Shown here: positions 1 through 9,021 of the stretch, piece by piece
Layout: every line of letters begins with the position of its first letter
Position numbering within the stretch: the first letter of the stretch is position 1
Assembly (NCBI GenBank): GCA_030149525.1
Contig: JASBRJ010000347.1
Location: forward strand, 1 to 38,400
Length of the DNA: 38,400 bases
From: a bacterium
GTDB taxonomy: Bacteria; Vulcanimicrobiota; Xenobia; Xenobiales; JADMJV01
Direction of reading: 5' to 3'
Made by a program: the position numbers and the translations under genes
Notes under the pieces: model-generated
Told to the model about the DNA's origin: nothing
What the model saw: only the letters and a program-made list of their open reading frames with translations
Databases searched by the model: none

Positions 1-609
1 AGTGACGGTGGGCAGGTCGATGTGGGAGTCGGCGTCGGTATCACCAGGGCCCGGGAAATGCTTGCCGCAGGCCGCGACTCCACCTTTTTGAAGGCCTTTG
101 ATGGCGGCCAGTCCGTGTTCGGTGACAGTTTGAGGGTCGGCACCGAAGCTTCGTACCCCGATTATCGGATTGGAGCGATTGGAGTTCACGTCAAGGCAAG
201 GGGCAAAGTCGAGACTGATCCCCAGGGAAGCGAGCTCGATTCCCATAATTTCATGGGCTCTTTCGGTGTTCTCCGGCTTGCCCGTGGCCGATAAGCCCAT
301 GGCTCCCGGTGAGTTGTTCATCCCCTGGAAGCGGAAGCGATCCACCAGACCGCCCTCCTGATCGACTGTGAGCAGAGGAGTGATGGGAAAAGCTCTGTTG
401 AGAGCTCGATTGAGTTCAACCAGTTGCTTTCGGTCGACCACATTTTTGGCAAAGAGAATAATCCCGTTGTAGGGATATCTCTCTATATGATCCAGGGTTC
501 TTTGACCCAGCGTCTGGTCGGGGATGTCGATCATCACCATCTGGGCGACTTTTTGCTCCAGGGTGAGTTGGCTGATATCAGGCAGGTTGAGACGAAAAGC
601 TTTATCCAT
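1..609 (-). CDS. nagZ: Glycoside hydrolase family 3 protein, NagZ-like, 3' end outside window
   Basis: The first 203 residues of a GH3 beta-N-acetylhexosaminidase-type enzyme are present; the rest lies beyond base 1. NagZ enzymes remove N-acetylglucosamine from muropeptides in cell-wall recycling. Visible family marks are the N-terminal LTLEQKVAQM segment, GIILFAKN, LLTVDQEGG near residue 80 (substrate-binding region of the barrel), LDFAPCLDVN, and near the cut end the KHFPGPGDTDADSH motif, which carries the substrate-binding Lys-His and the Asp-x-His catalytic loop of NagZ. There is no signal peptide, which fits a cytoplasmic NagZ. The start is ATG at 609, 33 nt after the FHA gene stops, so it is probably co-transcribed with it. 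Other GH3 activities cannot be excluded from a fragment. Confidence 0.88.
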   Translation of the reverse strand, partial: MDKAFRLNLPDISQLTLEQKVAQMVMIDIPDQTLGQRTLDHIERYPYNGIILFAKNVVDRKQLVELNRALNRAFPITPLLTVDQEGGLVDRFRFQGMNNSPGAMGLSATGKPENTERAHEIMGIELASLGISLDFAPCLDVNSNRSNPIIGVRSFGADPQTVTEHGLAAIKGLQKGGVAACGKHFPGPGDTDADSHIDLPTVT

Positions 610-642
610 TGGATAAAGGCTTCTCTAGAATTTCCTTCTATC

Positions 643-3129
643 CTATCGTCTTACCAGCTTCAGAACGGTAAGAGAGGAAAGTCGAATTCGGTCTCCTTCT
701 TTGATCTTGCGAACGGTCCCCGGAAGCAGTGACAGACCGTTCAGAAACGTAGGGTTTGTCTCCGAACGGTGTTGCACGGAAAAACGCCCGTCGCTGAAGG
801 CTAGCCCGAGATGCACTCGGGACACTTCCAGGTCGGATAAACGAACATCGCACGCTTTGCCTCGCCCGATGAGCAGCCTCTGTCGATTCAGGGGAAAGAT
901 TCGATCCTGGTCGGCGGTGACGCCCGACTCGGCTTCCAGGCCGAACTGGCTTAGCATATTGACAATGTCCCTCTCCAAGAAACGGATCTTGGTAGCGCCG
1001 ATGGTAATGACGTCGCCGGTCATGAGGACCACTCTGTCGCCTGTTTTCATGGGAGAGCGATTGATGACCAGAAGACCGGAGACGCTCTCGTTGCAAAGTG
1101 AGAATCGCCCACCTTCGATAATGAGATGAAAAGCCTCGTTCGTGACATCCGGACCTTCCAGAGTGACTTCGTTGGCGCGGGGACCTTGGGCTCCGGCGTT
1201 GATTCTGTTACACCGCTCCAGGTCGGCTCGGCTCAGAGAGATTTGGCAACCGCGCATGGGCCCGGCGATAAACTCCAGCAGAAAGTCGACCTTGGGACGA
1301 TTTCCCCATTCCAAAACCTCCTGAGCCGGCGGTTTGTTGCGGTTGGCGCCAGAGGGCCGGGGAGCCGGCGGCTGAGCGGCCGAGCGATTCTGTTCCGAGC
1401 CGGGAACAATGGTTCCCTGAGCCCATAGGGGAACCTCACCCTCCTCTTCTTTTTGCGAAGGCGGCGGGCTCGGGACCGGGCGAGCAGGTTCCGGGGTCGG
1501 TCGAGGTGGCGGCGCCGGACGTTGGGCCTGACGCGGTGGAGGTTCCGGTCGGGGAGGTCGACTCGCCGGAGGCTGGGGTCTGGGCGGAGGGGGAGGAGCT
1601 CCGAATCCCGTGGTGTCTCGAGAGCGCAGTGGCGTCGGTCGCCCCGGCGTGGAGTCGGGTGATGGAGTCACCGGTGCAGGCTGCCTCTGGGCAGGGGGCG
1701 GCGAGGCAAAAGGGTCGGGGTAGGCTTCGCTTTGAGGCCGTGGTCGTTGCAATTCCAATTCGGGGAGAGGCTCGCCGATTTTTTGCACCCTCAGTGTGGT
1801 GAGTCCGACCTGGATCTCGTCGGCGATCTTCAACAGCAGGGAGCTGTGGCTATCAACTCTGATGCGGCGTTTTTGCCCGCGCTCTATTCGCTCCACTTCG
1901 ATAATCTGCATGCTGTTCTCGGAGGCCAGAAGACCGTAGGCTCCTTCGCGGCCCTGCCAGGCGAACATACCGATCTCACCGGGTAGGGTGGCGTCGTTGA
2001 GGAGCACACCTTGACCGATTCTTTCATCCTCGTCGCCCTGCCGCTGACCAAGAACCATGACCATATCTTTGAGAGCGAACTTGGCTCCCTTGTCGGGACC
2101 CTTCACAACCACCAATTCATAGACAGCTTCCTCGGCGGAGATTTCGTGCTCCACCTTGACCGGAAGTGGTTTCTTTTCTTCTAGAGAAGTGATGGGAATC
2201 GTTCGAGGTTTTGGAGCCTCGACAGGCGGATCGGGAGAGGGAGGTTCGGCCCACCCTGGTTGATTTCTTCGTCGTTTGGGCGGAGAGGGGGTGCCCCAGC
2301 CCAAATCGACATCGGAACCTCCGCCGCCCCAGGTGGCTTCATCGAGCTCCTCACCCCAACCGGTTTTGGCCTCGCTTTGAGCCGACTCCAGGCGACTGCT
2401 TCCCCAGCCTGAGTCGCCGCGAACGGCCGGCGCCTGATTGGATTTTCTTTCCGGGGTCTCACCCCACCCGTAATCGTCTTCTCGTTCCTCCGGGGGCTGC
2501 CAACCGAAAGAGCCGCTCGCACGACGTCGCTTGCGACTTTCTTCTTCGGGGGAGAAGGATGGCGCAGAACGGAGGGCTTCGTCGAGGCGGCTGCTACTGC
2601 GCCGGCTAGAGGCTGCGGGAGAGGTCGCGTTGTCCGGGGAGGCCATGATTTCACGCTGGCGCTGCTTCTCTTCTCTCTCTGCCTGAGTACGACGACGGTC
2701 TTCTTCGTGCTCTCGTTCAACCTTGGAAAGAGCTTCCATGATCGGTTCGGTCATGGAGGAGCGACTGGCCCTGCTGGAGCTTGAGGTACGACCTCCCGGG
2801 GCATCTTCCAATTCCAAAATAAGCAGGCCCATCTGGACCCGATCACCGGGAGCCAACAAGATCTTCTTGGTGGGCTTTCCGTTGACCAAGGTGGGGTTGG
2901 TGTTACTCTTGTGAACGAGCTGAAAGCCCCCCTTCAACGGCTTCCAGGTAAGAGTGGCGTGGACTCTGGAGACGGTAGGCTCTTTGAAAAGAAGTTGACC
3001 AGGGCTTGGTCGCTGGCCCTGGGCCGCGCGACCGAGCTGCAACTCTTTTCCGTCTAATCGAATGACCCGGTCCTTTCGTTCACGCTGACCGTCGATCACC
3101 CGAAGCTGTAAACCAGAACTCCAGGCCAT
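643..3129 (-). CDS. Multi-FHA-domain protein with long Pro-rich linkers
   Basis: A protein of about 828 residues containing one clear N-terminal FHA domain (about residues 10-106: LGR, then VSRVHATL, then TNPTLVNG) and one clear C-terminal FHA domain (about 735-828: LIGRGKACDVRLSD, VSRVHL, NPTFLNG). Two weaker FHA-like folds lie at about 340-450 and 615-720; they lack the full GR-S-H-N set. FHA domains bind phosphothreonine, so this is likely a multivalent phosphoprotein adaptor in the cytoplasm. Residues about 110-340 are charged, with repeated GWG motifs; residues about 460-610 are very Pro/Arg-rich and probably disordered. I prefer ATG 3129 over TTG 3141 because GGAG sits 6 nt before the ATG. 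No partner kinase is visible in the window. It follows hflX by 76 nt in the same direction. Confidence 0.85.
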   Translation of the reverse strand: MAWSSGLQLRVIDGQRERKDRVIRLDGKELQLGRAAQGQRPSPGQLLFKEPTVSRVHATLTWKPLKGGFQLVHKSNTNPTLVNGKPTKKILLAPGDRVQMGLLILELEDAPGGRTSSSSRASRSSMTEPIMEALSKVEREHEEDRRRTQAEREEKQRQREIMASPDNATSPAASSRRSSSRLDEALRSAPSFSPEEESRKRRRASGSFGWQPPEEREDDYGWGETPERKSNQAPAVRGDSGWGSSRLESAQSEAKTGWGEELDEATWGGGGSDVDLGWGTPSPPKRRRNQPGWAEPPSPDPPVEAPKPRTIPITSLEEKKPLPVKVEHEISAEEAVYELVVVKGPDKGAKFALKDMVMVLGQRQGDEDERIGQGVLLNDATLPGEIGMFAWQGREGAYGLLASENSMQIIEVERIERGQKRRIRVDSHSSLLLKIADEIQVGLTTLRVQKIGEPLPELELQRPRPQSEAYPDPFASPPPAQRQPAPVTPSPDSTPGRPTPLRSRDTTGFGAPPPPPRPQPPASRPPRPEPPPRQAQRPAPPPRPTPEPARPVPSPPPSQKEEEGEVPLWAQGTIVPGSEQNRSAAQPPAPRPSGANRNKPPAQEVLEWGNRPKVDFLLEFIAGPMRGCQISLSRADLERCNRINAGAQGPRANEVTLEGPDVTNEAFHLIIEGGRFSLCNESVSGLLVINRSPMKTGDRVVLMTGDVITIGATKIRFLERDIVNMLSQFGLEAESGVTADQDRIFPLNRQRLLIGRGKACDVRLSDLEVSRVHLGLAFSDGRFSVQHRSETNPTFLNGLSLLPGTVRKIKEGDRIRLSSLTVLKLVRR

Positions 3130-3205
3130 TTCGTACTCCAAATTCGCAGCGGTAGGGGAGGCCCCTTCCTCTTTTTTCTCGGAACTTTGTCCCGATTTGC
3201 CTTGT

Positions 3206-4891
3206 CTAGCCTGATTTTGTGGGCGCGTAGAGTCGTTCTCTGAGAAATTCGCGAAACTCTTGAACCGAATCTGGATCGACTGCCGACAGGAAGACGTAGG
3301 GATACCGCTCTCTGAGGCTTTCCCTTTCTTCTTCGGTCAGGAGATCCGCTTTATTAAGGCAGGTCACCATGGGGATGTTATCCAGGGCCAGATCTCCCAG
3401 GATCTCCTCCACGGAGAGGATTCGCTCCGGGAAATCTTCGTTGGAAGCGTCCACGATGTGGAGGAGCAGGTCGGCGTCTTCCAGTTCTTCCAGAGTGGCC
3501 CTGAAGGCTCGAGCTAGTTCAGCGGGCAGTTCGCGAATAAAGCCCACGGTGTCGTTGAGAATGGCGTATTCGTCATGGGCCAGGAAAAGTCGCCGTGACG
3601 TGGGGTCGAGAGTCGCGAAGAGCCTGTCTTCGGCCAGAATATCGCTGCCTGTGAGCGAGTTGAGGAGAGTCGATTTTCCGGCGTTGGTGTAACCCACAAG
3701 ACTCACAATAGGGAGCCCGGAGCGGTTGCGGTGACCTCGTCGAACCCGCCGCTGCTTGGAGAGGTTTTCCAGCTCTTTTTCCAGGCGAGTGATGCGGTCT
3801 CTCAGGCGCCGCTTGAGAACTTCGAACTTTGTTTCCCCCGGACCCTTGGCACCGATTCCGCCGGCCAATCGACTCAGGAAGTCGTCTTTCATCACCAGTC
3901 GGGGAAGGGTGTATTTCAGCATAGCAAGCTCAACCTGGTGCTTGCCTTCTCGACTTCGGGCGCGCTCGGCAAAGATTCCTAGGATGAGTTGGGTTCGATC
4001 CCAAACCTCAAGTTCTCCAAAATCGGAAATGGCGCGCACCTGGGAGCCGGAGAGTTCCCCATCTATGATCATGAGATCGACACCCTTCTGCATGCAAAGG
4101 ATGTAGAGCTCTTTCATTTTTCCCCGTCCTACCACAAACTTGGCGTCCAGACGTTTCCGGCGCTGAAGAATCGAGTCCACCACTTCGACACCGGCCGAGT
4201 CGGCGAGTTCGGCCAGCTCGTCCATGGAGACCTTCAGTTCTTCCATTCGTCCGGTGGTCACTCCCACCAGAAGAGCTCTTCGGCGAGTCGAGGCGACCTT
4301 GCGCCCTTTCTCCGAGCGAAGAGACTCTTGGTATTCCGACTCCAGGGCCTTGATGAAAGCGGAAAAGTTCCGTTCGAAAGAGTGAAACGGCTCAGGGCTT
4401 TCCAGAATCCACGGTTCGCCCTCCTCTAACGAGGGGCGAAGATGGGCGATCTGAATGGTTTCCGGAAGCCCCTCCGCGCCCACTCCGATCACGGCCACCA
4501 GGTCGAATCGAAGAAGAGCGAGGTCGGTCAGGTCGTCGTTGGAGATCGGCTCGCCGGCCAGGTGAGTGTGAACGTAGCGAAGGCCGCGAAATCTCTTGTC
4601 GCCGCCCCGAAATCGACCGAAGTCACTGATCTCAAGACCTTTGGCGTCGCCTACGATGAGGCTACGGATCTTTCCGTTCCTCTCCACCAGGATGCCGACC
4701 TGACGATTGAGCTCGGCCGAGATCTCGGTCATTCGCCGGGCTAGCTCTGAGGAGACGACCTCTTCCGGTCGCATCCGTCTCTGGGCGATTCGTTCCAGCG
4801 TCTTGGTCTGGCTGGGTTTGAGTCCTTTTAAGTTTCCTTGGATCTTGGAAATAGAGTGCCTCGCAGTTTCACCTCTCGCCTGGGTCTTCAT
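3206..4891 (-). CDS. hflX: GTPase HflX, long form with N-terminal extension
   Basis: A 561-residue HflX, a ribosome-associated GTPase that splits stalled or hibernating 70S ribosomes. The N-terminal HflX domain is visible (AKFVVGRGKMKEL near 250, then GAKGPGETKFE at 348-356), followed by a coiled segment and the G domain. G1 is GYTNAGKST at 400-408, G2 lies in LFATLDPTSR, G3 is DTVG at 448-451, G4 is NKAD at 513-516, and G5 is SAV near 536. The protein is longer than the roughly 430-residue E. coli type. The first 190 or so residues form an extra domain beginning IQGNLKGLK, like the long HflX forms of some Firmicutes and deep-branching bacteria. The ATG has only a weak ribosome-binding site. 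It heads the leftward hflX-FHA-nagZ block. Confidence 0.96.
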   Translation of the reverse strand: MKTQARGETARHSISKIQGNLKGLKPSQTKTLERIAQRRMRPEEVVSSELARRMTEISAELNRQVGILVERNGKIRSLIVGDAKGLEISDFGRFRGGDKRFRGLRYVHTHLAGEPISNDDLTDLALLRFDLVAVIGVGAEGLPETIQIAHLRPSLEEGEPWILESPEPFHSFERNFSAFIKALESEYQESLRSEKGRKVASTRRRALLVGVTTGRMEELKVSMDELAELADSAGVEVVDSILQRRKRLDAKFVVGRGKMKELYILCMQKGVDLMIIDGELSGSQVRAISDFGELEVWDRTQLILGIFAERARSREGKHQVELAMLKYTLPRLVMKDDFLSRLAGGIGAKGPGETKFEVLKRRLRDRITRLEKELENLSKQRRVRRGHRNRSGLPIVSLVGYTNAGKSTLLNSLTGSDILAEDRLFATLDPTSRRLFLAHDEYAILNDTVGFIRELPAELARAFRATLEELEDADLLLHIVDASNEDFPERILSVEEILGDLALDNIPMVTCLNKADLLTEEERESLRERYPYVFLSAVDPDSVQEFREFLRERLYAPTKSG

Positions 4892-4931
4892 CCCCGAATT
4901 TTCACGCGAGAGGTTGATTTTTTAGAATGTT

Positions 4932-5019
4932 GGAGAAACCGATTTCTCCGTTCTGCAGGCCGTGTCCCTCCGTGAGGAGAAATCGTAGCGTTGGAGGGGC
5001 ACGTATCTCGCAGAGAGGA
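4932..5019 (+). promoter_or_regulatory. Divergent spacer and structured leader of the GGDEF/EAL gene
   Basis: The 136-bp spacer between hflX and the response regulator holds two symmetric elements. GGAGAAA (4932-4938) and TTTCTCC (4943-4949) form a perfect 7-bp inverted repeat with a CCGA spacer, either an operator or a hairpin. GTGTCCCTCC (4962-4971) and GGAGGGGCAC (4993-5002) can form a 10-bp stem with one wobble pair, directly ahead of the AGAGAGGA ribosome-binding site (5012-5019). Which protein or ligand might use them is unknown, and I could not assign a convincing -35/-10 pair. Confidence 0.4.
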
Positions 5020-5027
5020 TTATTACT

Positions 5028-7124
5028 TTGAGTTCACCTGGCGCTGGTGACTTTGAAGAACCGCTTGGCCACATTCTCGTCGTTGACGACGAGGAAATCA
5101 ATCGCGACCTTCTTCGTCGACGTTTAGAACGAAACGGATATTCCGTTGAGGCTGTTGAGGACGGCTCTAAGGCCCTGGAAAGGGTTCAGGAGTCTCATTT
5201 TGATATGGTCCTGCTGGATATTATGTTGCCTGTGGTCGACGGTATCACAGTGCTCCGGACTCTGCGGGAAGAGTTCCCTGCCAGCGAGCTTCCGGTTATT
5301 ATGGTAAGCGCCAAGGACGACAGTGAAGGAATCGTTGAGGCCCTCAAACTTGGAGCCAACGACTACATCACAAAACCGGTCGACTTTCCGGTGGCTCTAG
5401 CCCGAATCGGCAACCAGTTGTCCCATCGTCGCATGAAGATGGCTCTCAAGGAGAGTGAGGAGCGCTACGCTCTCGCCCTGGCAGGCGCCAACGATGGTCT
5501 ATGGGACTGGGATCTGCGAACCGATCAGATGTATTACTCGGCCCGCTGGAAGGCTCAGCTTGGACTGACCGAGGAAGACTCCGTTCTCAACACTCCCGAG
5601 GAGTGGTTCGGTCGGGTTCACCCCAACGATCTCAAGGTTCTCAAAGACAAGCTAGAGCGACATCTTCAAGACGGTAGCTCACATTTTGAGTGCGAATACC
5701 GGGTTCTTCATCAGAGCGGCTCCTACCGGTGGGCGCTCTCGCGGGGAATGGCGGTGCGGGATGCCTCCGGTGAAGTCTATCGGATGGCTGGGTCGCAGAC
5801 CGACATCACCAGTCGCAAAGTTTACGATCCGCTCACCGGTCTGCCCAACAGAATTCTTTTCATGGATCGCCTGGCTCACGCCTTGCGTCGCTTCAAGCGT
5901 CACCGTGGCTACGAGTTCGCCGTTCTCTTGCTCGATCTTGATCGATTCAAGATTGTCAACGACTCGCTCGGGCATCATATCGGCGACCAGTTGCTGATCG
6001 AATTGTCTCAGCGGCTCAACGTGTGTGTTCGGGACGGAGATACGGTAGCTCGATTCGGGGGGGATGAGTTCACTATCCTGATCGACGAAATCACCGATGT
6101 GAGCGACGCGACTCGGGTGGCTGAACGGATTCAGGAATCGCTCCAGCAGCCGTTCTTGTTAGGCGGCCACGAGGTGTTTACCTCGACGTCCGTGGGGATC
6201 GCCTTGTCGGCAACCGGATACGAAATCCCTAACGATGTTGTTCGTGATGCCGACACGGCGATGAACCGAGCCAAGGCTCTCGGTAAAGCCCGTCACGAAA
6301 TGTTTGACCGGGCTATGCATACCCAGAGTTCCCGGCGTCTTCAGTTGGAAACCGATCTCCGGCGGGCGGTGGAGAGGTCGGAGTTCGAGGTCTTCTATCA
6401 GGCTATCGTTGACCTGGCCGACGAGCGGATCACCGGATTTGAGGCTCTGGTTCGGTGGAGTCATCCCGAGAAGGGGCGCATACCTCCCGACGAGTTTGTT
6501 TCTATTGCCGAAGAAACAGGGCTGATCTTGCCTATCGATCGTTTTGTTCTCAAAGAGGCCTGTCGTCAAACCAAGCTCTGGCAGTCGATTTATGGTCCGC
6601 TGACCATCTCTGTCAACCTGTCTGCTAAGCAGTTCGCTTTGAGGGATATCATCTACGTGATCGATCAGGTTTTGGTCGACACCGGTTTGGCTCCCGAGGA
6701 TCTGAAGTTGGAAATTACGGAAAGCGCCCTGATGGATAATCAGGATTCCGCTGCTGAAATCTTTCATGAGATCAAGAAGCGTCGAGTTCAGTTGGGGCTC
6801 GATGACTTCGGGACCGGATACTCGTCTCTTTCTTATCTTCACCGGTTCCCTTTGGACACTTTGAAGATAGATCGCTCCTTTGTGAGCAGGATGAACGATT
6901 CTCCGGGGGAGCATGAAGCCATCGTTCGTACCATTGTGAGTCTGGCGCAGAATTTGAAGTTTCAAACCGTCGCTGAGGGGATCGAGACAGTGGATCAGTT
7001 GCAATCGCTGCAGGCACTGGACTGTCTCTATGGTCAGGGATATTATTTTTCCAAGCCTATGCCGGCCGATGAGGCTGAAGAACTCCTCAGAAAGAATCGC
7101 CAAGCCAGCCAGACTGCTTCGTAG
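5028..7124 (+). CDS. Response regulator with REC-PAS-GGDEF-EAL domains
   Basis: A 698-residue cytoplasmic cyclic-di-GMP enzyme. The receiver domain has the acidic pair D20-D21, phospho-acceptor D64 in LLDIMLP and K116 in ITKP. A PAS_3-type domain spans about 140-262. The GGDEF domain is intact (G344-F348, in RFGGDEF) and has an inhibitory-site RxxD at R335-D338, five residues before it. The EAL domain is also intact (E472-L474 in EALVRW, later ITESALMDN and LDDFGTGYSSL). Both synthase and phosphodiesterase activities are therefore possible; which dominates cannot be read from sequence. The start is TTG at 5028, with AGAGAGGA 8 nt upstream. The next gene, a histidine kinase, begins 11 nt after the stop, so the two probably form a phosphorelay pair. 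Confidence 0.95.
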   Translation: MSSPGAGDFEEPLGHILVVDDEEINRDLLRRRLERNGYSVEAVEDGSKALERVQESHFDMVLLDIMLPVVDGITVLRTLREEFPASELPVIMVSAKDDSEGIVEALKLGANDYITKPVDFPVALARIGNQLSHRRMKMALKESEERYALALAGANDGLWDWDLRTDQMYYSARWKAQLGLTEEDSVLNTPEEWFGRVHPNDLKVLKDKLERHLQDGSSHFECEYRVLHQSGSYRWALSRGMAVRDASGEVYRMAGSQTDITSRKVYDPLTGLPNRILFMDRLAHALRRFKRHRGYEFAVLLLDLDRFKIVNDSLGHHIGDQLLIELSQRLNVCVRDGDTVARFGGDEFTILIDEITDVSDATRVAERIQESLQQPFLLGGHEVFTSTSVGIALSATGYEIPNDVVRDADTAMNRAKALGKARHEMFDRAMHTQSSRRLQLETDLRRAVERSEFEVFYQAIVDLADERITGFEALVRWSHPEKGRIPPDEFVSIAEETGLILPIDRFVLKEACRQTKLWQSIYGPLTISVNLSAKQFALRDIIYVIDQVLVDTGLAPEDLKLEITESALMDNQDSAAEIFHEIKKRRVQLGLDDFGTGYSSLSYLHRFPLDTLKIDRSFVSRMNDSPGEHEAIVRTIVSLAQNLKFQTVAEGIETVDQLQSLQALDCLYGQGYYFSKPMPADEAEELLRKNRQASQTAS

Positions 7125-7135
7125 GGCGTCGTTTC

Positions 7136-8491
7136 GTGGAGGCCCTCGGACGACTTCTTGACCGCTCTTTGCGACTGCAAAGTGTTGATTACAAACGAAG
7201 AAGCCGGATTCTTATCGATACCAGCATCGCCATCTTCCTCTTCAATCTCGTTGTGACCATCACGCTTTTCGGTCCCCTGAAGGAGCCTTCGCTGGCCTGG
7301 GCTACCCTGGTTGTGCTGGGGGTTGGGACGTCGGTTCTCCCTGCTCTGCGTCTCACCGGTTCTGTCAGTATCGGGGGGAATATTCTCCTCTCTCAAACCT
7401 GGGCGCTGCTCCATATTTTGACGCTTTACACCGGGAAGATTCAGGGCGTCCCTCCCGCTTGGATCGTCTTTTTGCCGATTCTCGCGGTGCACATCTGCAA
7501 CAGAGGGTCGGCTTTGGTTTGGACCTTTTTGGCGGTGGTAGAGATCTTTACCGCCGCCGGGCTGGCTTTTCGAGCAGGAGATCTCGAGGTGGGCTCACTC
7601 ATCCTTTACCTGTTCTTGCACCTCGGCTTGCTGGGTTTGTTGATGAGCACGGCTCTCTTGAACTCTCAGTTCAAGGATAAAACCTTGGCCAGGCTTTCTC
7701 GGGCCAACAAGGATCTCTCGGTGGCGCGCGATCTGGCTCTGGAGGCCAGTCGTGCGAAAAGCGATTTTGTGGCCAACATGAGCCACGAATTGCGCACGCC
7801 CTTGAATGCGGTCATCGGTTATTCGGAGATGCTGGCCGAGGATATCGGGTCTGTGGATGCGGTTCAGATGAAGCAAGATTTGGAGCGCATCAAGTCATCG
7901 GGGCAGCATTTGCTTCGTCTGATCAATGAACTGCTGGAGTTTTCCAAGTTTGAGGCCGGGCAAGTGGTCTTGAGTCTGGAGAGTTTTCGACTCGATCACC
8001 TCTTGCAAGAGTTGGTCCAGACTATGGAGCGGGAGGCTGAGCGCAACGCTAACCGTCTGAGCTTCCTCAATCTGGCGTCTGACGGGGGCGAGTTGGAACT
8101 GACGACGGATCCCACCAAACTCCGGCAGTGCCTCTATAATCTTCTGTCAAACGCCTGTAAATTCACCCATCAGGGTCAGGTCACGGTGACTCTCCGCGAG
8201 AGCGGCAGTCAAGCCGTTCCGGACAAGATCGTGATCGAAGTTGAGGACAGTGGAATTGGAATGACTCCGGACCAGATGGCCCGGGTCTTTGAGCCCTTTG
8301 TCCAGGCCGAGGCGTCGATTGCTCGTCGCTACGGTGGGACGGGTCTGGGGTTATCTCTGTCCCGTAAGCTTGCCCAGGCTCTTGGAGGGCACCTGGAGGG
8401 GTATAGTGAGGAAGGGAAGGGGAGTCGTTTCGTGTTGACTCTTCCCAGGTTCACTCAAGACTCCGCCCCTGCGGCGGAGCGGAGCCGTTGA
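7136..8491 (+). CDS. Membrane histidine kinase (6 TM, HisKA, HATPase_c)
   Basis: A 451-residue sensor kinase. About six hydrophobic segments lie between residues 25 and 175 and have almost no periplasmic loop, so the signal may be sensed within the membrane. A short coiled linker follows. The HisKA motif SHELRTPLNAVIGYSEML has its phospho-acceptor at H217. The ATP-binding domain shows the N box (NLLSNACKFT), G1 (EDSGIGM), the F box (FEPFVQ) and G2 (GGTGLGLSL). There is no receiver or HPt domain. The GTG start at 7136 has AGGG at 7123-7126. It lies 11 nt after the REC-PAS-GGDEF-EAL gene, which makes that regulator the obvious partner and suggests control of cyclic-di-GMP. A GC-rich 7-bp hairpin (8461-8479) lies in the last codons. 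Confidence 0.93.
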   Translation: MEALGRLLDRSLRLQSVDYKRRSRILIDTSIAIFLFNLVVTITLFGPLKEPSLAWATLVVLGVGTSVLPALRLTGSVSIGGNILLSQTWALLHILTLYTGKIQGVPPAWIVFLPILAVHICNRGSALVWTFLAVVEIFTAAGLAFRAGDLEVGSLILYLFLHLGLLGLLMSTALLNSQFKDKTLARLSRANKDLSVARDLALEASRAKSDFVANMSHELRTPLNAVIGYSEMLAEDIGSVDAVQMKQDLERIKSSGQHLLRLINELLEFSKFEAGQVVLSLESFRLDHLLQELVQTMEREAERNANRLSFLNLASDGGELELTTDPTKLRQCLYNLLSNACKFTHQGQVTVTLRESGSQAVPDKIVIEVEDSGIGMTPDQMARVFEPFVQAEASIARRYGGTGLGLSLSRKLAQALGGHLEGYSEEGKGSRFVLTLPRFTQDSAPAAERSR

Positions 8492-8526
8492 GCCGGTCGG
8501 CTGATGCAAATTTTTCTCTGCCTGGG

Positions 8527-9021
8527 TTATTCGACCGTGATCTTGATGGTTTTGGACATCTCCGGCCCGTATGACTGATGGGCGTAGTTGGCGAACTGGA
8601 GGGTGAGGGTGTGTTCTCCGGGAGTCAATTCAATCTCGGTCTCGGTTTGGCCCTTACCGAAGTGAATGTGTTTCTCGTCGGCGGGAACAGGTCTGCCGGT
8701 TTCCACGGGCGCGCCGTCAATAATGATGTGATGGTGACCGGTATTGGGAATGTCCTCGCCGGCGGGGTGGACGGTCATTCCTTCCACTCCCATTTCTACT
8801 TTGACGGGGCTCTTGACGGTGGCGCCGTCTTCCAGGTTGGCAAAAAAGACTTTCTTCTCGGCGCTTGCCGTTTCGCTACCGGGTGTGGCCGTCTGGGCGG
8901 GGGTTTCGCCGGCGGTCGGTGTTGTGGCCTGGCTCGGGGTCGTGGCCGGAGTGGGGGAGGTGGTCGGCGGGTTGCAGCCGACCAAAAGCAAAGGGAGGAG
9001 AAGGGCTAAGAAGTATTTCAT
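8527..9021 (-). CDS. DUF4399-family lipoprotein
   Basis: A 164-residue predicted lipoprotein. The N-terminus MKYFLALLLPLLLVGC is a lipoprotein signal peptide with the lipobox LLVGC, so the mature protein would start at the cysteine. A Thr/Pro/Ala-rich spacer of about 40 residues follows, then the DUF4399 domain with the cues GHHHIIIDG, HIHFGKGQTE and LTPGEHTLTLQFANYAHQSYGP. The His-rich cues suggest metal binding, but the family's role is unknown to me. The reading frame continues upstream, but the signal peptide fixes the start at ATG 9021. It converges on the histidine kinase with a 35-bp gap and diverges from the giant coiled-coil gene. Confidence 0.87.
   Translation of the reverse strand: MKYFLALLLPLLLVGCNPPTTSPTPATTPSQATTPTAGETPAQTATPGSETASAEKKVFFANLEDGATVKSPVKVEMGVEGMTVHPAGEDIPNTGHHHIIIDGAPVETGRPVPADEKHIHFGKGQTETEIELTPGEHTLTLQFANYAHQSYGPEMSKTIKITVE

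Noticed and set aside
3150-3180. Hairpin GGGG-AGG-CCCC followed by a T-rich run between hflX and the FHA gene
   Set aside because: The T-run is on the + strand while both flanking genes run leftward, and the stem is only 4 bp, so a terminator call is not supported.
6159-7103. 314-codon open frame antisense to the EAL domain
   Set aside because: It lies exactly opposite an intact, strongly conserved EAL domain. Its protein has no recognisable motif, and the frame arises from codon bias.
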